A stretch of 52,077 nucleotides of DNA from DATKYV01 sp035528275 (GTDB lineage: Bacteria; Acidobacteriota; Terriglobia; UBA7540), in assembly GCA_035528275.1 (NCBI GenBank), contig DATKYV010000010.1:1-52077 (forward strand), written 5' to 3'. Positions 8,358 through 16,490 of the stretch are shown here, piece by piece. The notes beneath the pieces are model-generated. The model searched no databases, was not told the origin of the DNA, and was given only the letters and a program-made list of their open reading frames with translations. The stretch's first letter is position 1, and the number at the start of each line of letters is the position of its first letter. A program made the translations under genes and the position numbers.

Positions 8358-8401
8358 CTGCTCCTCCTCGTGGTGCTCAATACCTGGCGGTACGAGGAGG
8401 C

Positions 8402-8645
8402 TCAGCCCTCGTGCTCTTCTGCCGCCGGCCCGACCACGGCCGCCTGAGCCCCGGCCTCCTGGCGCAACTGTCGCAACCCAGCACGCAATTGTTCGGTTGC
8501 GAGACGACGACCCGCGCCGTCTCTTCTTCCCAGGCGAAGACGCCGCTCTTGCAGAAGTCCAGGCAATCCTGGTCGGCGATGCAGGTGTCGTAATTGATGG
8601 TGGGGAACCAGTGGATTTTTCCCGCGGAATCGTCACGCTCGACAT
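8402..8645 (-). pseudogene. Small ferredoxin-like gene with two frameshifts
   Basis: Paralogue of the mini-ferredoxin at 6.1-6.4 kb. From ATG 8643-8645 (AAGGA upstream) the frame reads SSVTIPREK, then shifts at a run of five A (8616-8620) into HWFPTINYDTC...CLDFC...CVLGCDSCA. It shifts again near 8460-8463, after which QEAGAQAAVV reads naturally to TGA 8402-8404. Restoring one A and one C gives 81 residues aligned with the intact copy throughout the cysteine region. Both lesions are single-base losses at short homopolymers, so sequencing error is as likely as real decay. If real, the product is broken. Confidence 0.7.
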
Positions 8646-8686
8646 AACAGGTCCTTTCGGTCCGTCTCCGCGCCAGTCGCCGGCGC

Positions 8687-9097
8687 TCAGGCCGCGGGCG
8701 CGGCGGAGGCGAGCTTCTTGGATTCCTTCTTGCGGATAAGGGCCTCGACCGCTTCTTTCAACCGAGCTAGGATGCCGTCGTTGTTGGTGCCGCGGATATC
8801 CAGCGGGACGAATCGGCTTTCGGGAAACTCGGTTTTGCGCATCACCTTCTTAAACAACTTGAACTGAGCTTCCGGGGCGCAGGCGCCGCCCACCACGTAG
8901 GCTTCCGGGTCGGGGGCACACTCCCGCATGATGTCGGCGACGAGTTCGTTCCCGCCCTGGCCGCAGAGCTGTGGGTGAACAATGGTGTAGTCGACGTCCA
9001 ATTCAGACTCCACCTGGAAGGGCAGTGTATTCATGTCAGTGTTTTTGAATGACGGGCAGAGCCCCTTACAGTTGCAGAGCAGAATCTTGATCTTCAT
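8687..9097 (-). CDS. HdrA N-terminal-like Cys protein
   Basis: 136 residues, soluble. ILLCNCKGLCPSF near the start, then HPQLCGQGG and GGACAPEAQFKLFKKVM, follow the order of the N-terminal domain of heterodisulfide reductase subunit A (Cys-x-Cys, then Leu-Cys, then ACxP..). The FAD domain of full HdrA is absent. In HdrA-type proteins this domain helps hold Fe-S clusters; here it may be a stand-alone Fe-S or thiol protein. AGAGGA precedes the ATG. It is the first structural gene after ArsR in the operon, with a mini-ferredoxin next. Function is inferred from cysteine layout only. Confidence 0.7.
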   Translation of the reverse strand: MKIKILLCNCKGLCPSFKNTDMNTLPFQVESELDVDYTIVHPQLCGQGGNELVADIMRECAPDPEAYVVGGACAPEAQFKLFKKVMRKTEFPESRFVPLDIRGTNNDGILARLKEAVEALIRKKESKKLASAAPAA

Positions 9098-9148
9098 GGT
9101 GATCCTCTTCGGGAACTGGATTCCTTCCTCTTTCCCGTGCTTGAACCG

Positions 9149-9580
9149 CTAGGCGGCCCGGGCGTCGCCGTTTTCTTCCCCTTGCCCCTCATCGCTCGCC
9201 GGCGACGCGCTGTCGGTTGGGCTTGTCACGATCTGCAATCCCAGCGACTTGAGCCTCCCTGAACTTTCCAGGGTGTTCAGCAGCTCCAAGTCAGCCCGAA
9301 AGGTTTCGGACGATGGCAGCACTTCGCGCAAAAACGCGCGGAGGGCTTGGATTGCCGGTGAGTCAGGAGCCAGCGAGTAACAGACACGCGGGCCTTCACG
9401 CTGATCTTTCACCAAGCCAACGCGGCGCAGATAAGCTAAGTGGCGGGAAATGAACGGCTGAGACAAGCCGAGGACTGACTGCAGGTCACAAACGCAACTG
9501 CTCCGCTCGGACAATATGTTCACAATTCGGAGCCGATTGGCGTCTGCCAACGCCCTGAACAGCTTCGCCATTTGCGTCAT
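9149..9580 (-). CDS. arsR: ArsR-family repressor, copy 1
   Basis: 143-residue winged-helix metalloregulator. The recognition helix region reads SQPFISRHLAYLRRVGLV, and the CVCD motif (C29, C31) sits where classical ArsR proteins bind As(III)/Sb(III). ATG 9578-9580 is chosen because GGAGAG precedes it and because an upstream ATG would lie inside the operator. It leads the minus-strand redox operon and is probably autoregulated through the inverted repeat in its promoter. The C-terminal tail beyond residue 115 is low-complexity. It is a paralogue of the divergent ArsR at 9.9 kb. Confidence 0.92.
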   Translation of the reverse strand: MTQMAKLFRALADANRLRIVNILSERSSCVCDLQSVLGLSQPFISRHLAYLRRVGLVKDQREGPRVCYSLAPDSPAIQALRAFLREVLPSSETFRADLELLNTLESSGRLKSLGLQIVTSPTDSASPASDEGQGEENGDARAA

Positions 9581-9590
9581 ATCGCTCTCC

Positions 9591-9620
9591 GCATATATGG
9601 CTAAGCATATGAGGTGCCAA
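9591..9620 (-). promoter_or_regulatory. Promoter and operator of arsR copy 1
   Basis: On the minus strand, TTGGCA (9615-9620) and TATATG (9592-9597) are spaced 17 bp. The spacer and -10 hold an imperfect inverted repeat, CATATGC...CATATATG, within 9591-9612. The half-site ATATGCTTA is shared with the divergent arsR promoter. A bound ArsR dimer would block polymerase. Confidence 0.6.
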
Positions 9621-9827
9621 CTTCTCCCAATCAATGCGACCGTGGCCCGTCCTTGTCTGATGCCTTGGGACTCACCGCAGGGGAGGGCTGAACCGGTTCC
9701 ATCGAGGCTTTGGCCGCCGCTGGTTGTGCGTGGTCTCGCCCAGACGTCGGTCTCTGCTGCGCGGGAAGTGAGGGCTCTGAGGAACCCGTTTTCCCCCCAT
9801 TGCCAGGGCGATAAATACTTGCCGTTT

Positions 9828-9863
9828 TTGAACTCTTATTGTATATGCTTATAGACGCATATA
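9828..9863 (+). promoter_or_regulatory. Promoter and operator of arsR copy 2
   Basis: TTGAAC (9828-9833) and TATAGA (9850-9855), spacer 16 bp. A perfect inverted repeat with 7-bp arms, TATATGC (9842-9848) and GCATATA (9857-9863), brackets the -10 box. This fits an ArsR box and shares ATATGCTTA with the other arsR promoter. Confidence 0.65.
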
Positions 9864-9877
9864 GTCGCGAGGTGTTC

Positions 9878-10285
9878 ATGTCGGAGCTGGAAGGCTACTT
9901 TCGAGGATTGGCGGACACTACCCGTCTGCGAATTGTCAACCTACTCTTTTGGGGGGAGCTGTGCGGTTGTGACATTCAGCTTGTGCTGGAAACCTCGCAG
10001 CCCAACGTTTCGCGGCACCTGGTCTATTTGAAGCACGCGGGGTTGGTACAGGATCGGCGAGAGGGCTACCGCGTCTTTTACAAATTGGCCGAGCCGGGCA
10101 CCAAGACAACCAGGGAACTTTTCGAGTTTCTCCGGGTAGCCTTCAAACGTGACCGCAAGCTCCGCAACGACCTGCGAGTGTTGAAGGAGGCGATCAGGGA
10201 GGGAGCCTGCACGATTCAGCAGACTCATCCGTTCCCCAGATATACAGATAGCCCGCCGGCAGGTCGGCCCTCGGAGAGCACTTGA
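9878..10285 (+). CDS. arsR: ArsR-family repressor, copy 2
   Basis: 135 residues with the same architecture as copy 1. The metal site is CGCD at C29 and C31, the same positions as in copy 1, and the recognition helix reads SQPNVSRHLVYLKHAGLV. ATG 9878 has GAGGTG upstream; in-frame ATGs further up lie inside the operator. It heads the plus-strand operon with the Acr3 pump and is divergent to copy 1, with 297 bp between the two coding starts. The two copies may answer different inducers (for example inorganic and organic arsenic) or cross-regulate; this is inference. Confidence 0.92.
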   Translation: MSELEGYFRGLADTTRLRIVNLLFWGELCGCDIQLVLETSQPNVSRHLVYLKHAGLVQDRREGYRVFYKLAEPGTKTTRELFEFLRVAFKRDRKLRNDLRVLKEAIREGACTIQQTHPFPRYTDSPPAGRPSEST

Positions 10286-10367
10286 ACAATGAATCTGGGG
10301 TCGAGTCACTGTTGGCCCGTTGCGCGCATAGGGGCCCAGTGGAAGCGGAAAGGAGAAGGAATTCCGC

Positions 10368-11510
10368 ATGATTGAAGCAAACCTGGCAACTGAAAACTTT
10401 GTGGTGCGGGCAATGAAGAGGTTTCAGAACTTCAAGATGCTCCCCGTATTCGTGCTTGTTAGTATGGCCATAGGGATTGGCATCGGCAAGCTCTACGGGA
10501 TATCGAACTTTTCGCTCACCCCGCCCATTGACGCCATCAAGTCGATCTTCCGAGGGACCTACGTATTCAACTTGCCCAATTCCTTGGCTTTGGGTGTAGT
10601 CGTCGGACTTTTTCTGATGATCTACCCGGCCATGGCGAACATACGGTTTGGTGACTTCGGCAAGGCGGTAAAATCACCCAAGCAGCTGCTCGTCGTTTTG
10701 CTTCTTAACTTCCTGGTGGCCCCTTTCTGGATGTATCTCCTGGCTACCATGTTCTTCCCGAAGGGTAGCGATTTCCATACGGCCCTGGTCCTCTACGGGC
10801 TGGCCCCGTGCATCGCCATGGTGATTGTGTTCACGTTTCTTGCGCTGGGCAACAACGCTCTGGCGGTAGTGCTCGTGGCCATGAACTCGATTATGCAAAT
10901 GATCCTCATCCCGATCTACGCAAAATGGCTGCTGGGCTCGGTTGATTTCAGTGTTGCCGTGGTGGCGGAGAGCGTCGTGCTGTACCTGGGTCTGCCGCTC
11001 GTGGCCGGATTCCTGACACGGCGCTGGGGGGTTGCCCGCTACGGCGAGGCGGGCTTCGGAAAGGTGAAGACCGTCCTGGATACTCTTTCCATTCTGGGCC
11101 TGCTTTTCACGCTTGTTGTCATGTTCGCTCTGAAGGGTGACCTCATTCTGGGCAGGCCGCAAATCATCCTGCACCTGGCGGCCCCGATGGCGATCTTCTT
11201 TTGGACGATGTTTCTGCTGGCTTATCTTGCCGGCTGGAAGCTGCGCTTCGGTTACGAGGATTCGGTGGCCGTGGGATTTAACTCGACCGGGCGCGACTTT
11301 GAGATTGCCATTGCGATTGCGATTACCGCGTTCAATCCGACCGTTGCACTGGCGACGGTTGTTGGTCCCCTGATTGAGGTTCCGGTGATGCTGGTTCTCG
11401 TCTGGTTTGCCCGCAAGACGCGCAGGGCGTTTTTTGGCACTGCACCAGGGGACAGGCCTTCCGCAGTCGGCAACAAACCAACCGAGGCGTATGAGAAGGT
11501 GATCCAGTGA
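10368..11510 (+). CDS. acr3: Acr3-type arsenite efflux permease
   Basis: Inner-membrane arsenite extruder of the BART superfamily, 380 residues and about ten helices. The functional Cys of helix 4 is present at C148 in APCIAMVIVF, and the helix 9 motif appears as NSTGRDFEIAIA. The N-terminal 20 residues before the first helix are somewhat long. AAGGAGAAGG precedes the ATG. The next gene starts within its stop codon (GTGA overlap). Placement behind ArsR supports arsenite resistance. The substrate may include antimonite; fine specificity is unknown. Confidence 0.9.
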   Translation: MIEANLATENFVVRAMKRFQNFKMLPVFVLVSMAIGIGIGKLYGISNFSLTPPIDAIKSIFRGTYVFNLPNSLALGVVVGLFLMIYPAMANIRFGDFGKAVKSPKQLLVVLLLNFLVAPFWMYLLATMFFPKGSDFHTALVLYGLAPCIAMVIVFTFLALGNNALAVVLVAMNSIMQMILIPIYAKWLLGSVDFSVAVVAESVVLYLGLPLVAGFLTRRWGVARYGEAGFGKVKTVLDTLSILGLLFTLVVMFALKGDLILGRPQIILHLAAPMAIFFWTMFLLAYLAGWKLRFGYEDSVAVGFNSTGRDFEIAIAIAITAFNPTVALATVVGPLIEVPVMLVLVWFARKTRRAFFGTAPGDRPSAVGNKPTEAYEKVIQ

Positions 11511-11767
11511 AGAGCGAACCCGATTGCTACGGACAGATGCTCCCTTCGTTGCGGACGCCAATTCTCAACCGGCCCGAGAGCGGCAAAGTGTTTGGCTATC
11601 GCGCTGACTATTCTGGAATGGTTGCCAAGGATCGCTTCGTGTCAGTGGACCGCGTTGCCTGGAAGCTGTGTGTTGCGTGCCCCGAGTTAGAAACATGCTA
11701 TCGGTTGTCCTGCGGCAGGCTTCTGTTGGTCTTGAGGACTCTGCCGCAATCTGCGTACGGGTCGTGA
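11507..11767 (+). CDS. Small Cys-containing protein coupled to acr3
   Basis: 86 residues from GTG 11507, overlapping the acr3 stop by four bases, so likely translationally coupled. The C-terminal half has four regularly placed cysteines in WKLCVACPELETCYRLSCG, suggesting a metal or Fe-S site or a thiol trap. There is no signal peptide and no named family that I recognise. A role in arsenite handling is guessed only from its position. Confidence 0.55.
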   Translation: MKSEPDCYGQMLPSLRTPILNRPESGKVFGYRADYSGMVAKDRFVSVDRVAWKLCVACPELETCYRLSCGRLLLVLRTLPQSAYGS

Positions 11768-11843
11768 TGGGCCGGATCAAGAAGGCGTCGGGCACAGACC
11801 TTTGGGCCCCGATCGTCCCTTCGAACGCGGGGCACGTGATCCT

Positions 11844-11984
11844 GTGTTGAGGGTTCTCATGCTCTGCACCGGCGATTCTGCGCGCAGCCATACGGTAGAA
11901 GGTGTCCTTCGGTCCTTTTCCCGAGGGCAGTGGGTGGTTGAAAGCGCGGGGATCACCAGTCCCGTATCAACCCTATCGCAGTAG
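11844..11984 (+). pseudogene. Truncated arsenate reductase (ArsC, LMW-phosphatase type)
   Basis: The roughly 46 codons encode the start of a thioredoxin-coupled ArsC. The P-loop C-x5-R is intact in LMLCTGDSARSH, followed by the typical VVESAGI. The frame stops at TAG 11982-11984, about a third of the way in, and no frame continues downstream. The later cysteines needed for the disulfide relay are absent, so the product cannot reduce arsenate. The start is GTG 11844 or TTG 11847. It looks like a 5' fragment left by a deletion at the end of the operon. Confidence 0.7.
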
Positions 11985-12021
11985 CGCGTAAGACTCCTGG
12001 CGTAAGTCGCCCGGTCCGAGT

Positions 12022-13164
12022 CTATTCGCGCGCCATCTTGTTGTAATGGACCAGCAGGCTGCTTTCCTCGGTTTTTCCCAGAGCTTCAAGGGCAACGATT
12101 TGATAGGCGCTGGCGGAGATTTCAGTCCGCCTGTAAATGCCCGGCTCCATCTTGCCGGTCACGTGCCCCTGGTCTTGGAGGAGAAACTTCTGGGCTTCTT
12201 CCGGAGAGGGCACTCCGCCATTCTTCCGCCAGGGTGGTGTTGTGTAATGGCCACTGCGACTTTGGGCCTCAACCACGTAAGAGCGGAGGAGCTTGGGCCA
12301 GTATTTCCGAAAGAGCTCGGCGTTGGAGAAAACGTCGCTCCAAACCAATTCTCCGTCAATGGCCACCACCACGCCCACAGCGTCCCGCCCGCGAAGCTGG
12401 TCGCGAAGTTCGCGTTCGTAGTCGGACTCAATCGAAGTGGCGATTTCGTCCCAGTCCCGACGGGCGCGTGGACTAGCCAGGACTTCCGCGTAGTCCGCAG
12501 TGGGCGCAGCCGCTTCCGCCGCCACAGCGGAGCGTGACACAGAGTTCCACACTCCCTGCTGGCTCTTGTAGACCTGGGCCTGCTTGCGGATCTCGGGATG
12601 GGCCATCAGCTTGGCGGAGCCGAAGCCGCCGCCTCCGGCTGACCAGCGCCCGTGCTCGACGCAGAAGACGGTCAGGGGGAGCGGGTCGCTTTTGGGCGGG
12701 ACAACGAGGTCGGCGCCGATGACCCGGTTTTGCTTTCCGCCGGAAACCACTTCGCCAGCCAGGAGGATGAGCGGCTGTGAGGATTCATTGATTAGAACGA
12801 GCTCGTTGACGCTCGCTCCACCACGCGGCTCAATTGGAACTGGTCCCGGCCAACGCTCTCGAGTACGGCGGCGCATCATAGCGGGCTCGATCTGGCCGCG
12901 CTCCACAATCCTGACGACGCCCGATGCCAGGCCATCGTCGAGCGTGAGGAATCCCGAGGTATCCCCCTTGAGCGCCGACGCCACGGGGAAGATGCTCAGG
13001 TTGCCGCGCGTAATCGGCTTCAAAACCCGCCAACTTTCTCGAAACTGTTGGACGTCGGAATCCCCTTGAATCTTGGGGGACGGAGGGCGTCGCATCTCCG
13101 CCACAAGCGGAGCCACCAGCACGAGCGATGCGATCACAGACAGGCGCTTCCAGCTCTTATTCAT
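12022..13164 (-). CDS. ARPP-1-type (DUF6569) secreted protein
   Basis: 380 residues with a signal peptide (about 1-24, LSVIASLVLVAPLVAE). The central block SSQPLILLAGEVVSGGKQNRVIGADLVVPP matches the ARPP-1 (DUF6569) family, of unknown biochemistry. The start is ATG 13162-13164, preceded by GGGAGG; an in-frame start 42 bp upstream has no site. The next gene is divergent. Probably periplasmic. No catalytic residues can be pointed out. Confidence 0.75.
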   Translation of the reverse strand: MNKSWKRLSVIASLVLVAPLVAEMRRPPSPKIQGDSDVQQFRESWRVLKPITRGNLSIFPVASALKGDTSGFLTLDDGLASGVVRIVERGQIEPAMMRRRTRERWPGPVPIEPRGGASVNELVLINESSQPLILLAGEVVSGGKQNRVIGADLVVPPKSDPLPLTVFCVEHGRWSAGGGGFGSAKLMAHPEIRKQAQVYKSQQGVWNSVSRSAVAAEAAAPTADYAEVLASPRARRDWDEIATSIESDYERELRDQLRGRDAVGVVVAIDGELVWSDVFSNAELFRKYWPKLLRSYVVEAQSRSGHYTTPPWRKNGGVPSPEEAQKFLLQDQGHVTGKMEPGIYRRTEISASAYQIVALEALGKTEESSLLVHYNKMARE

Positions 13165-13380
13165 GGCATGCCTCCCGGGCCGACAGCTTCGCGTAATAGT
13201 GCCCATCGGCCTTTTACGCCTTTTGAACGCACCAGGCTGCGAGTCTTGCAGGGAATATCTTTGCTGGCATCCGAATAAAGGGTTGAAGGGGGTAAGGCGG
13301 GCTTCAATTCTTCTGCAAGAAGGGGTAGGCTGAGCGTTCCAGGAGGCAGAGAAGGAAACAATGAATCTGGAGGTTGAATC

Positions 13381-14817
13381 ATGTTAACCCGGCCCAAAGC
13401 GTTTTGCCTGAGCCTGACCGCCGCGCTACTTCTTGCCAGCCCTCTCCTGGCTGAGACCACTGCGACGTCGACGCAGGAAGACCAGAAGGAAGTTGCCGTC
13501 ACCGTCTACAATTCAAACATCGCGCTAATACGCGATGTCCGCCTGCTGAATATTCCCACCGGCGAGGTCCATTTGCGATTCATGGACATCGCCGCGAAGG
13601 TGAATCCCGCCACCGTGCACATTGTTTCGCTCACCGCGCCCAAGGATTTGCAGGTCCTCGAGCAGAATTACGAGTACGACCTGTTGAACCCACAGAGGCT
13701 GCTCGAGAAATATGTGGGCAGGGAACTGACGCTGGTGCGTCTGGTGACGGAAAACAATTCAACGAGGGAAGTCCCCGTCAAAGCCACCCTGCTGGCGTAC
13801 AACCAGGGGCCGGTGTGGCAGGTCGGGAATGACATCATCACCGGCATGGGCGCCGACCGCTACATCTTTCCCGACGTGCCGGAGAATCTCTACAGCAAGC
13901 CGACGTTGGTCTGGCTGCTCGAAAACAAGCGCGGGGGCGAGCAAAGAGTGGAAGCTTCCTATCTGACCAACGATCTGAACTGGAATGCCGACTACGTGCT
14001 CACCGTCGCCGCCGACCAGAAGGCCGCCGACCTGAACGGCTGGGTCACCATCGTGAACAAGAGCGGCACGGCGTTTGAGAACGCGCAGCTTCAGCTCGTG
14101 GCGGGCGAGGTGCATCGTGTTTACGAGGCACGGATTCAGCGTAAGGCGATGGCCATGGAAGCCGTTGGAGCCGCTGCTCAGCAGTTCGGCGAAGAGGCGC
14201 TCTCCGAGTATCATCTTTATACGCTCGACCGCCGAACGACGCTTCATGACAACGAGACCAAACAGATCAGCCTGCTCGGTGCGACCGGCATCGGCATTGA
14301 AAAACATTTCGTGGTTGACGGGCAGGAGTACTACTACCGTAATCCGCAGCGGCCCGGCCAGCCCATCAAAGACCCCGTCAAGGTCTTTATCAAATTCAAA
14401 AACTCGAAGGAGAATTCGCTGGGGATGCCGCTGCCGGCAGGAACGGTGCGCGTTTATCAGGGCGATTCCAAGGGGCGGGTGCAATTCATCGGCGAGGACC
14501 GCATCGATCACACGCCCAAGGACGAAACGCTGGACCTTCACATCGGCAACGCCTTTGACGTGGTGTCGGAGCGCAAGCAGACGGACTACGAGAAAATCGC
14601 CTCCAACGTCTATGAAATGGAGTTTGAGATCACCCTGCGCAACCACAAGCCGGACCCGATCACCGTGGAGGTCAACGAACCTCTGCGCGGCGACTGGACG
14701 ATGCTCTCTTCGAGCTTCAAGTACGAAAAGACCGCGGCGTTTGCCGCCCGCTTCAACGTTCCGGTGGCTGCGGACGGCGAATCGGTGTTGAAGTATCGTG
14801 TACGTGTCCGCTGGTAG
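13381..14817 (+). CDS. DUF4139 domain secreted protein
   Basis: 478 residues, signal peptide at about 1-24 (LTAALLLASPLLAE). Beta-rich throughout, with the family-typical VTVYNSNIALIRDVR near the start, SYLTNDLNWNADYVL in the middle and ITLRNHKPDPITVEV near the end. DUF4139 proteins are common in Acidobacteriota and have no established enzymatic role. GGAGGT lies seven bases before the ATG. Divergent to the ARPP-1 gene. Confidence 0.85.
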   Translation: MLTRPKAFCLSLTAALLLASPLLAETTATSTQEDQKEVAVTVYNSNIALIRDVRLLNIPTGEVHLRFMDIAAKVNPATVHIVSLTAPKDLQVLEQNYEYDLLNPQRLLEKYVGRELTLVRLVTENNSTREVPVKATLLAYNQGPVWQVGNDIITGMGADRYIFPDVPENLYSKPTLVWLLENKRGGEQRVEASYLTNDLNWNADYVLTVAADQKAADLNGWVTIVNKSGTAFENAQLQLVAGEVHRVYEARIQRKAMAMEAVGAAAQQFGEEALSEYHLYTLDRRTTLHDNETKQISLLGATGIGIEKHFVVDGQEYYYRNPQRPGQPIKDPVKVFIKFKNSKENSLGMPLPAGTVRVYQGDSKGRVQFIGEDRIDHTPKDETLDLHIGNAFDVVSERKQTDYEKIASNVYEMEFEITLRNHKPDPITVEVNEPLRGDWTMLSSSFKYEKTAAFAARFNVPVAADGESVLKYRVRVRW

Positions 14818-14845
14818 AAAACTGCGCCTGGGGTGATTTCTTGCA

Positions 14846-15364
14846 ATGTGCGCTGGTGCTTCGGCCGGAGTGATTCGAATTCGCCCCGCCAATCCCGACG
14901 ACGCGGAGCGAATCGCAGCGCTCGCCACGCAACTCGGATATCCTTCAACTCCGGCGCAGGTTGCCTCGCGCCTGGAGCGCCTGCTGCGCGACGACGAACA
15001 TGCGATTTTCGTCGCCGCGCAATCCGCCCTCGTCGTCGGATGGGTTCACGTTTTTGAGAAGCACCTCTTGGAGAGCGAGCCGGAAGCCGAAATCGGCGGG
15101 CTGGTGGTGGATGAGAACCATCGCCGTGCCGGTGCCGGGAAGCTCCTTATGGAGCGCGCAGAGGAGTGGGCTCGATCAAGAGGTCTGAAATCGGTTTACC
15201 TGCGCTCCAACGTCATTCGAAAAGAAGCCCACGCTTTCTACGAAAAGCTTGGCTACCATGTAAGTCAAAACCCAGACGGCGTTTCGCAAGACGTTGTAAT
15301 TGCGGCTCGACCTAAACAATCAGCATACAGTCGCCGTAGCTGTAGAAGCGGTAGCGTTCTTTGA
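14846..15364 (+). CDS. GNAT family N-acetyltransferase
   Basis: 172 residues with the GNAT fold. Acetyl-CoA motif A appears as GLVVDENHRRAGAGKLLMERAEEW, and motif B ends in AHAFYEKLGYHVS. The true start could be GTG 14870, which begins at VIRIRPANPDD, the usual N-terminus. The tail overlaps the 3' end of queA on the other strand by 53 bases, and its last 20 residues may be non-functional extension. Substrate unknown. Confidence 0.85.
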   Translation: MCAGASAGVIRIRPANPDDAERIAALATQLGYPSTPAQVASRLERLLRDDEHAIFVAAQSALVVGWVHVFEKHLLESEPEAEIGGLVVDENHRRAGAGKLLMERAEEWARSRGLKSVYLRSNVIRKEAHAFYEKLGYHVSQNPDGVSQDVVIAARPKQSAYSRRSCRSGSVL

Positions 15365-16397
15365 CCGCGTGCTGATAGGAACGGAGCGTAAAGTCCCGGC
15401 CCGCGAAGGCACAGACCAGCATGAGAAGGGTAGATCGTGGCAGGTGAAAATTGGTGAGCAGCGCACCCGTGACCCGGAACTCGAATCCAGGATAGATGAA
15501 TAGATTCGTTTCGCCGCGGCCGGGAGCGATCCGGCCGGCATGTTCGCTTGCCGCGTGCTCCAGCGTGCGGACGCTCGTTGTGCCAACGGCGACGACCCGG
15601 CGACCCTCATCAAGCGCGCGGTTGATGGCTTTCGCCGCCGTGTCGGATATCTCAAATCGTTCCGATTCCATTTTGTGTTCTTCGACACGCTCCATCCGTA
15701 CCGGCTGGAAAGTTCCCAGCCCCACGTGGAGGGTGATCTCGCAAGCCTCCACACCGCGGGCGCGCAGGCTTTCAAAGGCTCGCTCCGTGAAATGAAAACC
15801 CGCCGTCGGGGCGGCCACCGCGCCCCGGACTTTTGCGTAAACGGTCTGGTAGGTTTCGCGGTCCGCCGCTTCATCGGGGCGGTGGATGTAGGGCGGCAGA
15901 GGGACGTGACCCAGGCGATCGATGGCATCCTCGATGCTGCCCTCGCGCGCTGCCAGCCGAACGCGGCGCACACCGTACTCACCACGGCTCAGCACCTCGG
16001 CTTCCAGTTCTCCCTTGCCGAACACCAGCGCTTCACCCACGCGCACTTTGCGTCCGGGATGCACGAGTCCCTGCCAGATATCCTCGCTCTCCTGGCGAGT
16101 CAGCATGAGTTCGACTTCGGCGGTGAGGAACTCGCGGAGGGCGGGATTGTGCTTGCCGATCTGCTGCGCGCCTTTTCCACGCCGCCGGCCGAGGAGCCGC
16201 GCGGGAAATACTTTGGTGTCGTTGAATACCAAGAGGTCGCCGGGCCGGAGGATTTGGGGGAGGTCGAGAAATCTCCGGTCCTCGAATCGTTGCGCGGCGC
16301 GGTCGACGAGCATCATCCGCGAGGCATCGCGTTCGGCGAGAGGCCGTGAAGCGATTAACTCGGACGGGAGCGGATAGTCGAATTCGGCAAGAAGCAT
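15312..16397 (-). CDS. queA: S-adenosylmethionine:tRNA ribosyltransferase-isomerase
   Basis: Transfers the ribosyl group of AdoMet to preQ1 in tRNA, giving epoxyqueuosine. 361 residues, the family length. Key stretches are intact: FDYPLPSELIASRPL near the start, GDLLVFNDTKVFPARL, AAPTAGFHFTE, LHVGLGTFQPVR and TNFHLPRSTLLMLV. ATG 16395-16397 gives the classical N-terminus. It is divergent to the methyltransferase gene and stands alone, without other queuosine genes in view. Confidence 0.95.
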   Translation of the reverse strand: MLLAEFDYPLPSELIASRPLAERDASRMMLVDRAAQRFEDRRFLDLPQILRPGDLLVFNDTKVFPARLLGRRRGKGAQQIGKHNPALREFLTAEVELMLTRQESEDIWQGLVHPGRKVRVGEALVFGKGELEAEVLSRGEYGVRRVRLAAREGSIEDAIDRLGHVPLPPYIHRPDEAADRETYQTVYAKVRGAVAAPTAGFHFTERAFESLRARGVEACEITLHVGLGTFQPVRMERVEEHKMESERFEISDTAAKAINRALDEGRRVVAVGTTSVRTLEHAASEHAGRIAPGRGETNLFIYPGFEFRVTGALLTNFHLPRSTLLMLVCAFAGRDFTLRSYQHAVKERYRFYSYGDCMLIV

Positions 16398-16490
16398 CCT
16401 GGAGCGATTGTAGCAATGAAGCCGGCTCGTTGTCCGCAGCGGCGACGGTGCTCCCAAAGCGGACGGCGCCGCTTGTGGTAGAGTAGGTGC

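Noticed and set aside
8411..8593. Plus-strand frame over the broken ferredoxin
   Set aside because: Antisense to the recovered ferredoxin reading; the cysteine pattern is on the minus strand.
9631..9879. Minus-strand frame across the two arsR promoters
   Set aside because: It begins inside the second arsR start region, would cover both operators and has only low-complexity residues.
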